NCBI GenBank assembly: GCA_033980235.1
Contig: CM067080.1
Location: forward strand, 2,027,501-2,091,500
From: Diadema setosum
Lineage: Eukaryota; Echinodermata; Echinoidea; Diadematoida; Diadematidae
Direction: 5' to 3'
Length of the DNA: 64,000 bases
This document shows, in pieces, positions 33,201-41,523 of this stretch. The notes beneath the pieces were generated by a model. The model ran no database searches, had not been told where the DNA came from, and saw only the letters and a program-made list of their open reading frames with translations. The first letter of the stretch is position 1, and every line of letters starts with the position of its first letter. The position numbers were made by a program, and so were the translations under genes.

Positions 33201-34670
33201 TTCTTGACCATTAATCGCAAATATCACCATTTGAAAAATATGGACTTATCGGTTTTTGCAAACAAACTCTAAACCGGTTTAAACATTTGAACATAGCAGA
33301 AAATAATGTGTATTTTTTTTTCCCATCCTTAGATTTTTTTTTTTTTTTTTTTTTATCGACCATGTTTGATTTTCTTTCGGGGATCCTTCTCCCACTAGCG
33401 TTTGCTTCTACGTAGGTTTCCTCCACACACTATTTTATTCATCCGTCATGAATGTACCCTTGATAATGATTTCAATTGCTTTTGTGCTATGTAAAGCTAT
33501 TTGAATACTGAACTTATTACTTATAAGCTATGTGTTACTTTACACTGTATGGATGGATGTTGTAAACACAACACTGTATGATTTGTGTGAAAACTAAATA
33601 AATGAAATGAAACGAAAATGAAAAATTAGATCCACTGAACAAAATTTTCTTTGTGGAGTTTGACAATCCGTAAGGATCGATTTTAGGAACCCTCATATTT
33701 TTTTTTTATATATGATGTAAATCAATTTGTATGTTCTGCTTCATTTGATTTTGTTTGTTGATAAAACGAGCATTTTTCTTTTGTCATAACACTCTGCATA
33801 AAGTTAACATGCAATAATTCGATAATCAATTTAGAATAATTCAAAGTGTTAACACGCTTTTGGACTACCATATTGCCTCTTGATAAAAATAATTGCAATA
33901 TGTTTAGTTACAGTTATAGACTTATACAAAATACTGCTACACATGTAGATGGACAACGAGAAAAAAACAACAATAACTTTCTCTGGGAATAATCATTGAT
34001 GCTCAATTACAATGGCCCTATTATACTTACGCAAAATCCAGTCAACGATATCTACAAATATCAATTTTCTCAGGAAACTTAGACAATAAAAATGTATTTT
34101 CTTTACAGTGTTAGTTCTTTACAATGCATTAATTCTTTATCAATTTTCTTCATTAATTTTCTTCATTAATTCATTAATATATTATTAAATGGTTTGGAGA
34201 AACTGCTGTCCTATCAAAACCATTACTCTTTTGCTTCTATACGGAAACGTGCAGTATACTTTTTAAGGCTTCACACCACTATACGCACACACCAAATCCC
34301 CGTTTCACGACTTATTTACACTCTCAAAATCATCTACACCCAGGCAAAGAACAATAATGATGTATATATGCCTTCAACCAGCTACCTGCAATGTTTGAAG
34401 ATTCATTCATTTCAATTTGTTGAATTTAGCTCTAAACCCCTGAGCACTCCCAACATCCCCTTTTCTCTTCTCTTTATTTTCTCGATCGTGAGATTTCTGT
34501 GAGCTTGTTGAATATCAAAACGTAATTTCTATTCAAATTTTATCTCATTTACAGAGAGAGAAAAAAACATCATCATAAGTAATGAATTACGTAGGAATAG
34601 CTCATACAAACTACTCACCACTCAGTGCACATAGTAAAGAGAACAATTCCCAGACCGGCAAGGTCCCCAT
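15474..34670 (-). CDS. Gene 1: secreted SRCR plus YWTD/LDLR-class-B-like protein, 8 coding exons, 449 aa
   Basis: Exons in order on the minus strand: 34670-34619, 32510-32307, 23248-23157, 20700-20490, 19817-19590, 18285-18120, 16991-16861, 15739-15474. They have GT-AG borders, compatible phases and total 1350 nt (449 codons plus TAA). Residues 1-25 or so are a signal peptide. Residues 26-86 form a Cys-bearing N-terminal region of unknown family. Residues 87-186 are one SRCR domain with six Cys (109, 122, 153, 163, 173, 183), the group-A pattern, split over two exons as is usual for that group. Residues 188-449 contain about five YWTD-like blades (GYVYWT, RTYYIL, GALFFSVG, GWLVWV). There is no transmembrane segment, so the protein is probably secreted. 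SRCR domains generally bind proteins or microbial glycans; ligand and role here are unknown. Sequons include NTS at 110. Paralogues lie on both sides. The model was assembled by eye without transcript data. Confidence 0.82.
16861..16991 (-). CDS. Gene 1 exon 7: YWTD-like blade
   Basis: The acceptor CTTTTTGCAG ends at 16992 and the donor GTAAGT is at 16860-16855. The 131-nt exon (1 + 129 + 1) encodes TYYILRQAG, then RVLHAFADP, then RGLALDEV, one class-B-like blade. Gene 2 has the same exon at 62806-62936, identical in length with six residue changes. Confidence 0.88.
18120..18285 (-). CDS. Gene 1 exon 6: YWTD blade with canonical motif
   Basis: The acceptor ATTTCTCAAG ends at 18286; the donor GTAGGA follows 18120. 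The exon encodes 54 full codons including LAVDETDGYVYWTASSG and RYPRSLVIRQS, the clearest YWTD repeat of the protein. Gene 2 carries the matching exon end at 63938. Confidence 0.88.
19021..19240. repeat. Telomere-like CCCTAA array between short inverted termini
   Basis: A degenerate CCCTAA/CCTAAT array (about 19070-19175) lies in intron 5. It is bracketed by TAGGGCAATTACCC on the left and GGGGGTAATTTCCCTGA on the right, which are inverted copies of each other. This looks like a MITE with an expanded telomere-like core, not a true telomere. Confidence 0.65.
19590..19817 (-). CDS. Gene 1 exon 5: start of the propeller region
   Basis: A T-rich tract and acceptor TATATAAAG precede 19817; the donor GTAATT follows 19590. 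The exon is 2 + 225 + 1 nt. It encodes RLLAAERTSTESS, then GKVYSVYYDSVRGWLYALVY and IFRRKLGSDQW. The DSVRGWLYAL stretch is a class-B-like blade lacking the canonical YWTD. It joins the SRCR domain in frame through a split Gly codon. Confidence 0.83.
20150..20290. repeat. Low-complexity poly-G/poly-pyrimidine tract in intron 4
   Basis: Two poly-G runs (near 20180 and 20266) enclose a CT-rich stretch. No function is evident. Confidence 0.8.
20490..20700 (-). CDS. Gene 1 exon 4: second part of the SRCR domain
   Basis: The exon opens in phase 0 after AATGAGAG and ends at the donor GTTCTT (a weak but GT-containing site). It encodes AAQVVCKELGYSKA, GEGTGRIWLDNTVCSGTEES, LYRC, NTCDHGQDVGVVC. These are five of the six conserved cysteines and the typical G.G.IWLD core of SRCR domains. 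Joined to exon 3, the spacing W-x-x-x-x-A-Q-V-V-C matches other SRCR domains exactly, which supports both splice sites. Confidence 0.9.
20701..23156. other. Intron 3 of gene 1, no coding evidence
   Basis: The intron contains a short (AT)n near 20959, poly-T tracts near 21126 and 21551, and a degenerate array of GAATTTGAATG/GAATTGAAAGAC-like words at 21930-22200. A 27-bp tandem duplication (GATTTCTCTGTTTATTATAT) lies near 22795-22850. No exon-like block was found. Confidence 0.6.
23157..23248 (-). CDS. Gene 1 exon 3: first part of the SRCR domain
   Basis: The acceptor CTGTCGGTAG precedes 23248 and the donor GTAAGT follows 23157. The 92-nt exon (2 + 90) encodes VRLSSKGEGRVEIYY and EWGTVCNTSW, the canonical N-terminal SRCR strand with the first conserved Cys. 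NTS next to that Cys is a possible N-glycosylation site. Confidence 0.9.
25189..25622. mobile_element. Nested MITE, CTCGACACTAAC termini with GGTGGCCCGA repeats
   Basis: Perfect 12-bp terminal inverted repeats CTCGACACTAAC enclose A/T-rich sequence with repeated GGTGGCCCGA / GGGCCACC words. It sits inside the intron 2 foldback. Confidence 0.75.
26215..26720. repeat. TGACCTTTGACC-rich segment
   Basis: Multiple TGACCTTTGACC / TGACCCCTGACC words occur near 26233-26270, 26380, 26527 and 26665. They form part of the centre of the foldback element and look like degenerate tandem sequence. Confidence 0.5.
27585..27660. repeat. Hairpins at the edge of the foldback element
   Basis: CTGATGAAGGCC followed by ATATCAGGCC, then a 14-bp inverted repeat ATGGAGCTACTAAT.../...AGTAGCTCCAT, lie side by side. 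The first part is vaguely hammerhead-like, but GAAA is replaced, so only the hairpins are annotated. Confidence 0.4.
27776..27955. repeat. Compound microsatellite (TC)n(AC)n...(TA)n
   Basis: TC, AC and TA dinucleotide runs. The long frame across it is microsatellite-encoded and not a gene. Confidence 0.95.
28045..28804. mobile_element. TTAA-flanked TIR element in intron 2
   Basis: TTAA occurs directly outside both ends (28041-28044 and 28805-28808). The termini CTGGCTATCAACCTGGTAG and TTGGCTATCAAACTGGTAG are inverted and the similarity continues to GAGTGAACACAT. No ORF is present; it is a piggyBac/Kolobok-like non-autonomous element. Confidence 0.75.
29067..29130. repeat. (TA)n microsatellite
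   Basis: About 60 bp of TA repeat. A second similar tract is at 29545-29588. Confidence 0.95.
29145..29525. mobile_element. MITE, CACAAAACCAACAAAA-terminal family (second copy)
   Basis: Shares AGCTCTTTCAGAAAAT, AATCAAGGGGTGCGAC and TTTTGTTGGTTTTGTGATGC with 9370-9648. The left terminus (ATGACCCTGCATTCAG) is shortened or diverged. Confidence 0.6.
30223..30262. repeat. (TG)n microsatellite
   Basis: Near-perfect GT repeat in intron 2. Confidence 0.95.
30962..31326. mobile_element. TTAA-type MITE with GGTGGGTCCCACC core (copy 2)
   Basis: TTAA flanks at 30958-30961 and 31327-31330. It shares GAATTCAAAGTTTATTTGA, GGTGGGTCCCACCTTTTATT and TATCTCAGCCA with the copy at 10249-10811, but has no nested MITE. 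Confidence 0.75.
31770..31876 (+). repeat. LINE-like 3' end with (CTGAA)n tail
   Basis: TTTATTGAAATGACTTAAA is followed by several CTGAA units (31832-31876). Short tandem tails like this are typical of CR1/L2-group 3' ends. How far the element reaches to the left is uncertain. Confidence 0.5.
32307..32510 (-). CDS. Gene 1 exon 2: Cys-bearing N-terminal region
   Basis: The acceptor TACCTTCAG precedes 32510 and the donor GTAATG follows 32307. The 204-nt exon (2 + 201 + 1) encodes the end of the signal peptide (LPLSAG), then SEGVCAGSNCPAFVCPTV, an acidic/Gln stretch (DEIQLELQQIE) and THWQCVRPRE, which leads into the SRCR domain. It has four cysteines and matches no family I recognise. Confidence 0.82.
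33029..33270. mobile_element. Small MITE, GAGTTTGTTTGCAAAAACCG termini (copy 1)
   Basis: Inverted ends of about 30 bp continue through ATAAGTCCAT. The interior matches the copy at 40483-40729 almost throughout. Non-coding; it lies in intron 1 of gene 1. Confidence 0.85.
33290..33640. other. Intron 1 sequence with a possible LINE 3' tail
   Basis: A poly-T run near 33331 is followed by a region ending in AAATAAATGAAATGAAACG (33597-33615), which resembles a CR1-type 3' tail. No ORF2 remnant is visible. Confidence 0.35.
34619..34670 (-). CDS. Gene 1 exon 1: start codon and signal peptide
   Basis: ATG at 34670-34668 in the context AAAAAGATGG opens MGTLPVWELFSLLCALS plus one nucleotide, and the donor GTGAGT begins at 34618. 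The reading frame has a TGA 48 nt upstream of the ATG, supporting this start. Joining to exon 2 gives a typical hydrophobic signal peptide ending around ALPLSAG. The same exon occurs next to gene 0 at 1424-1475. Confidence 0.85.
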
Positions 34671-34799
34671 CTTTTTGTCCAGCCAAAGTTGGCACGGGAG
34701 AGAACCACTTCACCTGTGGAATAGAACTTACTATTGATATGTTGATGCAAACTTTAAATGCTTAAGGCGTGCAGGAACAAGATTGAGTTGTGGAGCGAG

Positions 34800-35150
34800 C
34801 GCGCCCTTTCGGACAAATGATTTACTGCATGGGTGAGGCTGCGGGGTAGTGAAACTTTTCAGTACTTGGCTGCACATCATTTACAGTGTTTATGAAAAGT
34901 AGTCTACAGACGGTAGACGGTAATGTCCATACCAAACTTCACAAAAAGGTTCATCATGAAAATTAGTCATAAATGCTTTACAAGTCAGACAGGAAAAAAA
35001 AACCAACGCATTTGCGCGTGTCAACTATTTTTGCCATAATGCTCATGTCGCAGTATCATTTTATCTAATGTCACGTGCTATTATCGCCTGGCTTGTCACA
35101 TCCCAGCAGCAGACAGGCATCTCTCCAATCTTGACGAGTGCTGTTCGTTG
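34800..35150. repeat. Upstream-flank repeat, copy next to gene 1 (start of unit 0)
   Basis: From TTTACTGCATGGGTGAGGCT on, the sequence matches 1622-1960 and the 42.8, 51.6 and 55.4 kb units. Between exon 1 and this point the similarity is to gene 0 only, so the tandem units begin just upstream of exon 1. Confidence 0.7.
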
Positions 35151-35159
35151 TTCCGAAGG

Positions 35160-36150
35160 TTTGACTCTCAGCTGAGCATGGAGACACGCATATCCAAGAG
35201 CTGCAAAGCAGCTTTCTACTATCTATGTAATCTTCGTCATACATGTATTCGCAAATATCTCAGTAGTACATGTATGGAAATATTGGTTCATGCCTTCATC
35301 ACATGTAAACGTGATTACTGTAATGGACTGTTGTAGCGGTTACTAGTATCTGAATGTCAGATAAGCTACAAAGAGTACAAAATGTATGTGCCAAACTCAT
35401 GTGCAACTCTTCTAAATTTCCAAATGTTAAAGTCCTTTACTTTATGAACTACACTGGCTCCCAGTACATCAGAGAATTAAGTTTAAGCTACTTCTTATAA
35501 CATACAAAGTATTCATGGTCTGGCCTCCCACTTACATCGCCATAATTATGATCTTCGACTCGGGCAATATTCTTTTAGTTTGGCCAATATTTTCTGGTAT
35601 CTCCCTCAAGGCCAGTCAATATTATATAAGTATTTTCATCTTGCAGGACATATTACATCCTGAGAAAGACCGGTATCATCGGTTCACCATAAAAACAACC
35701 CAGTTTTACAGATTTCGTAGCTCAAAATGACACCATGCTCCTCAGTCATCCAAGGTGCAAGACAAAAATTACCTCAGGAGACAGTGCTTTTGTTAGTGCT
35801 GCACCAAGACTCTGGAATAACCTCGCTCTTTCAATCAGATTTATATCATCAATCGACAGTTTCAAAAATCTTCTTAAAACACATCTATTTCAGGAAAGTT
35901 TCCCATAGTCACAGTTCAGTGCATCTCCGCATGGTTCCCAGATATCAATATCCTTTATGAATTATGATTATGCAATTATTAGTCTTTTAATTTCATTATA
36001 TTGTACAATTTTTAGTTAAGAATTAGATTGCGTTACTTTCTTATTGATCTATTTTTTAATTATATCATATTGTTCTGCGCAGTTGAGTATACATGCTTCA
36101 TTGAAACTGCGCAATATAAATTGACAATTATTATCATTATTAAGTAATCC
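35160..36150 (+). mobile_element. Degenerate CR1/L2-type LINE fragment
   Basis: Three frames in turn encode pieces of the end of a LINE ORF2. The first (35173-35336) contains ISKSCKAAFYYLCNL and CKRDYCNGLL. A middle part has the equivalent of LQRVQNVCAKL. A late part (35783-35895) contains SAAPRLWNNLALSIRF and LLKTHLFQESF. The 3' end reads AAACTGCGCAATATAAATTG then an ATTATT-rich tail, as in L2-like elements. It is frameshifted and interrupted by the 135-bp exon/intron copy at 35543-35677. Confidence 0.75.
35543..35677 (+). pseudogene. Exact 135-bp copy of a gene 2 intron 6 / exon 7 boundary
   Basis: These 135 bases are identical, in inverted orientation, to 62906-63040. They comprise about 104 nt of intron ending in CATCTTGCAG and the first 31 nt of exon 7 (TYYILRKTG frame). 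The intron part is unlike gene 1, so the source is gene 2 or a close paralogue. The copy interrupts the LINE fragment and is not a functional exon. Confidence 0.9.
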
Positions 36151-37437
36151 GAAATGAAATAAGATCCGATATTCCGTAGGCTCATTACTCCGAGACACAC
36201 AAGTTTCGTACATCTATGTTTTGTTGATCCAGAAATGAAATAAGGCTTGTTAATCCGAAAATCAAAGAACCCCGAATAAGATAATTAGATAAATAGATTC
36301 GTTAATCTGAAAATTTAGTACTTTGTGGCGAAAAATTAAGTGATGCGAGGGGGGGGGGGGGGTTGGGTTCGCGGTTTCTGTAGAGTATAGTGTATGAGGT
36401 GGAGGTTCTAATCAGTATAAGGGAATAACCAGAACAAGAATGTAAGATTTTTTTTTTCATCTGCCTTTGAGTGACTGCTTATGATAACTATTTCTACGTC
36501 ATGCATGGCTCAACGAGATGATGTTAAAGAGGAGGAGAGAGGAGAAATCCTTTTTTCACCAATAATAATTATTTGCAAATTTCGATTGTATTCTAATCCA
36601 CCTACATGTGTGCGTATCGTGTGCGTGTGTGTGTCTATATATGTGTGTGATTGTGTGTGTGTGTGTGAGAGAGGAGAGAGAGAGTGTGTGTGTGTGTGCG
36701 TGTGTATGTACGTATAAGAGAGTATAGGTATACATGCATCTTTCTTGTCAAAAGTAAACTTGCCTTCATATTTTGATTAATAAGCCTTCGGAATAATGAA
36801 TCTTATTTCACTTCCGGACCAACGTGTGTTGCAGAATAACAAACACTCGGAATAATAAACTCTTTTTCATTTTCGGATTAATGAACCCTTTCTTAGTTTT
36901 TTTTTTTTTTTTTTTGGACTATTTTCAGACTATCTACAAACCTTTGAAATAATGAACCTTATTCCATTATCGAGTTAACCTTCACGGTCTTGCTTCCTAA
37001 AAATCTACTTTGGCTCTACTGACCTTTTGATCTTCAAAATTTATTCTCATTCATTAATCTCGTTCATTCATCGAACAAAATCAATTACAATCAGGCTAAA
37101 GGTGATAATGAGAACAGAAGTTTTTGATCGGTGCGGTCAGGTTTTGTTTACATTGTAGCCAGTCGACTATCTGTTTGCATTTGATATTGTGACGTAGATT
37201 TAAGACAGACCGGCAATGACTGCGTACAAAGAGAGACCAATGAAAGGTCTGCTTCCCCCAAAATAAGACTATGAAGAGTAGTATTGGAAAATGTGTGTAC
37301 GTAAAGAATTATCATTACATTATTTTACTATAGACAATAATTTGCAGTGTTCCCAAACTAGAAACATGCCTATTTCGGGCAGACCAAAAAAGAAATAACT
37401 GTAAATATCGCGTAATGATATGCACATATATATGAGG
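36150..37437. repeat. Unit 0, continued (diverged copy of the ~3.7-kb unit)
   Basis: It contains, in the same order as units 1-3, the CGAAAATGAAATAAG minisatellite, the GT microsatellite (36620-36710), the inverted minisatellite (36770-36980), and blocks such as AGAAGTTTTTGATCGG, TTTACATTGTAGCCAGTCGA and AATTATCATTACATTATTT. The unit is interrupted at 37438 by a TIR element and resumes at 40380. Confidence 0.75.
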
Positions 37438-40379
37438 GGGGTCGGTGCAATATAGTGCTAACCCACACAATGTTCATTTCGAGATAATCGCTTTTGAAAG
37501 TTTGAAAAAATCCATAAATCAGGTTGATAACTCGATAAGGCCATTTTTTTCGTATATGAACCTTTACATACTTAAGATCGAATAGTGTCTTGGAGAAATT
37601 TACTACATTGATATTTCGGTGGATTCAAGAAGATTTTTCAAGTCACTTTTCGAATTTGTGGCTTAGCACTTTATTGCAGCCAAATCCATCATGTATAAAA
37701 ATGTTCCGTATTATGTAAAAACTCCTAAAATATCAATATCTCTTCGCTCAAAATGGAAGATTAATGTTAGATTTGAGTTTCCCTCCTTTGTGACTCGAAA
37801 TTAAAAAAAAAGTTATATTTGTTTTTAACCGTCTGTATTGTATAATCTGTGTGAACTATGAAGACAAACTTTGGATATATTTCAGACGCGCACACACACA
37901 CAGAATCAATCATGCACCCTTAAAGACATTTTGAAATATGGATATCAAACAATATATGAATAATTCAAGTTTTAAAAGACAAAGCATTCAGTGTCATACG
38001 AGTAATATAATTTGTCGTGGGGGGGGGGGGGGGGCTATGTCTCATTGAGGACTTTACATCTTCCGTGTACCTAAAAGCAGGAAAATGGCCCTTCTTCAGC
38101 ATTATGCATATAACGCATTTTAAATTCATAGTGTCTAGATCAGAAAAAAAAAATCTTAAGTAAAATGGGACCAATATTATTCCAGAGATCATCATGTCTT
38201 CTGATAAAGGGAGTGCAATACAATTAAGTAGATATTAAGGCCTTGTTTAGGTGGATTGGTTTTCTTGTTTAGGGTATCAAAATCACCCATAGTACTCTAC
38301 AATCCTTCTTTGTATGACGACGAAATAAAAAAAAGAGTAGTGTTGTATGAGAAAAAATATCTATGCCTCAATGAATCCCCATCCTCCATACTCGTTGGCA
38401 AATGCAGCTGTGTGAAACTATGCAGGACGGTTCTTATAACAAAATGAATGACCAACTCTTAATGACAAAAATTCCATTAAAAGAATATTTCAAAAGAGCG
38501 AGAAAAAAATCTCTTTGGAAGTCTAAACACTTATACATTTCAAATATTCCGATAGACCATACATTCTGAAATACAATGTGCTGAATAAGATCAAAATAGA
38601 TGGTAACTGCCAATGTACCTATTAATTGTACCCAGTGGGTGTGTTTATACACATACAATTTAACCCATATGCACATTTCAGACCACATTTGGATCATGAA
38701 GATCGTTTAGGAACAAAAAAAAAATGTTCTCATTTCAAAGCTGTTACGATGACATAAATCATACACGAAAAACTGAAAAATCCATGCTTTCAATTGTTTC
38801 ATCAATCACAAATCTCGAGATTGATTTTAAGGAAACTTTTTTTTTTGTGTGTAAATTAATCTTGTAAAAAAAAAAAACATGTGAGAAAATTAACTCTGAA
38901 ATTAATAACAGATTACAGCAGAGAAACTTTCTCTCCAACATGGAAACTTATTCATAAAAATGCATGATAAATACCGAGTTTAAAAAGGTAAATTCAGTAG
39001 TGGAAAAAAAAGGAGCTATTGACTCAAAATTAAATTACGTTAAAAAAACACTCTACCATCAGCATTGATGCTTTAAATTCCGCTTTGATTGTTTTCAACT
39101 TTAAATTGAGAAACTGTAGAGGTATCCACAACATGGAAGTATGAATTTTATACGACAGCGTTACATTTTATTCAGATTTGAAAAATAATGTTTGCAGTTA
39201 TATCATAAATGTAACATCCTTTCAAAGGATGTTAAACATGTAAGTATCGTGTCTCTGATATGTAAGAAACCACACGGAAGCACTGCTGTATTGAGAGCGG
39301 CGGGGATTGTTTTAAAATTTTTGGTAAATTAATCGATATTAAAAATGCATTTTATTTTTATCCATTTTCTACTGTCTATAGCTAATCCCCCTAAATATGG
39401 CTATGAAAGCGTAGCAAAATTGCATTTTATTCAAAAGAAGTTACAATTTAATCAATGACAAAATTTCAAATGTAGTTACACTAGTGATCTAACACTGTCA
39501 GACTTACTGACAGATAAGGTACATGTCCAAATATCCAGCTATCCGTTCATTTTCTTTTTACCCATACGAACGTTTTCAGATCACACTGGGGAAAAATCAT
39601 TTAGAGACAATACACTTATTACAATAAGCCATTTCAATGATAAAATTACACATAACAAATAATGAAGATTTATATTTTCATATATTTCATCAGTTAGTTA
39701 ACTACCAATTAATTTTGAGGAAGCTTTCCTTTTGAAGCGAAATGTCAGCATGAATAAAGTGCTAATCCACTAATGAAACTTAAAGGTGCTGGGACAGACT
39801 ATGAATGTAAATTAATTTTCTTATAAGTCATAAGACACAATGCATAAATACTCCTAAAATCAGTGATTGTGGTATTTTCCTGTTAAGTTCAACAAAAATA
39901 AAAAAACTGGCGAAAAATGTCATGATTAGCAGAATTAGCATAAAAATAGTGCTAACCCCATCAGTACAAAAATTAACAAAAAATACTCATTAAATGCTTC
40001 AAATTTCATTAATGTTTATGTCATCTCCACTTTCATAACTGCCGGAAGAGTACAAGTTACATGATGAATCAGAATCACTAATTTTTGTAGATGAAAAAGT
40101 TTCCTCACTGTTCACATTTAGATCTTTTTCAGACACCCTTCTGTCTGCTACCATGGTTGTCGCCATCTTGAAAAGTGTGGCTTTAATAGCACTATATTCC
40201 TGCTTATAATATGTGATTAATTTTCGGGCTAAAAGTTGCCTGCAATAAAAAAGCCCACTTATTAATTAAATTTCAAGATGACATTTTTATGGATTATAGA
40301 GCAGTGATTCAGGATGGTGAAGATGCATGTAACTCATTTTTCACCGAAGTGTGGGTCAACACTATATTGCACCGACCCC
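37438..40379. mobile_element. 2.9-kb non-autonomous TIR element, GGGGTCGGTGCAATATAGTG termini
   Basis: The first 20 bp (GGGGTCGGTGCAATATAGTG) and the following ACCCACAC are repeated in inverted form at 40349-40379. The element splits unit 0: the sequence before it (ATATGCACATA) and after it (TTTTATGCGACAAAATGGCG) is contiguous in units 1 and 2. No transposase or long ORF is present, and the interior is AT-rich. A flanking TATATATG may be duplicated, but the site is low complexity. The superfamily is unknown. Confidence 0.8.
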
Positions 40380-40482
40380 TTCATGTATATATATGTTTTT
40401 TATGCGACAAAATGGCGCCGGTTGTCTGTCTGTCCGTCATTCCCTTTGTGGACGACGTAACTGAAATGTTCCAGGTATATAT

Positions 40483-40729
40483 GAAGAGTTTGTTTGCAAA
40501 AACCGATAAGTCCATTTTTGAAGATTTTGAAGTACGGTCTCTGTCATAAAGTACAAAATAATACCTTTTAAATGATATATTGGTCATTACATATAAAGGT
40601 ATATTTTTGAAGTTATGGTCAAAAGAAGCAAAAATTTTCTTATTATCCTCTTTATTTTTCTTGACCTTTAATTGCAAATATCTCCATTTGACAAATATGG
40701 ATATATCGGTTTTTGCAAACAAACTCTTC
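40483..40729. mobile_element. Small MITE, GAAGAGTTTGTTTGCAAAAA termini (copy 2)
   Basis: A 26-bp perfect inverted repeat forms both ends, and ATAT flanks each side. Units 1 and 2 have the uninterrupted site (GTATATATCAAAAT), which defines the insertion exactly and points to a 4-bp ATAT duplication. Confidence 0.88.
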
Positions 40730-41523
40730 ATATCCAAATAAATTTTCTGTATGTCTTGTTGGGGTTTCAATATTGTGCATGGTACCGTCTAATAGACATG
40801 ATATAGTGTACAAACCCTAACTTCCTCAGTATATAAATTATCATGTAAGACAAACGCGTTACTCGACAAATACGAGCTTGCCCCTAACATGGAATCTTCG
40901 TCATCGAAATCCTTTGAGTACATTTTTTTCAGGCATCCTCCATTAAGCTTAAAAACAGGTCGTTTATTCGGGATGGGGTTTGTATAATTTTATGGTAAAT
41001 TTATAAATGAAGGCTAAATGCCCAAGAATTGCCAAGGTGCCAACCTATACCTACATATTGCCTATACAATTCACAAATCAAAATTTCTTGCAGGTCATAA
41101 ATATTGATAGAATGTTACCATACTATACTGGAACATGTACATATGAACATATTCTCATTATGCTAGTATGAAATCTACGACACACACACACACACAAACT
41201 TACACGTATTTGATACTAATACATACCAGACTTTATATCACAACTCAAAACACATCTTTTCATTTAACTGTATATTATCATCAAGTACATCAGAATCTTT
41301 TGCAGCGCAGAAAAATGTTATGTCTATACATTTTGCACTTTATAAGTTGATATATTATAATTATCGTTAATTATTCACATACATACAATGATAACGCAAT
41401 TATTTTGAACAATTAGTTCCATAAGTGTATGTTATGCACACTTTGAATAGATACGACCAATATGACCAGAAAAAAAAGTACCGTTGGAATGACTGGTTCT
41501 TGTGTATATCAATGCTCTATATT

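Noticed and set aside
41180..41196. CRISPR-like regular repeats, considered for all short tandem arrays
   Set aside because: Arrays here are dinucleotide microsatellites or degenerate minisatellites with no unique spacers, in a eukaryotic context.
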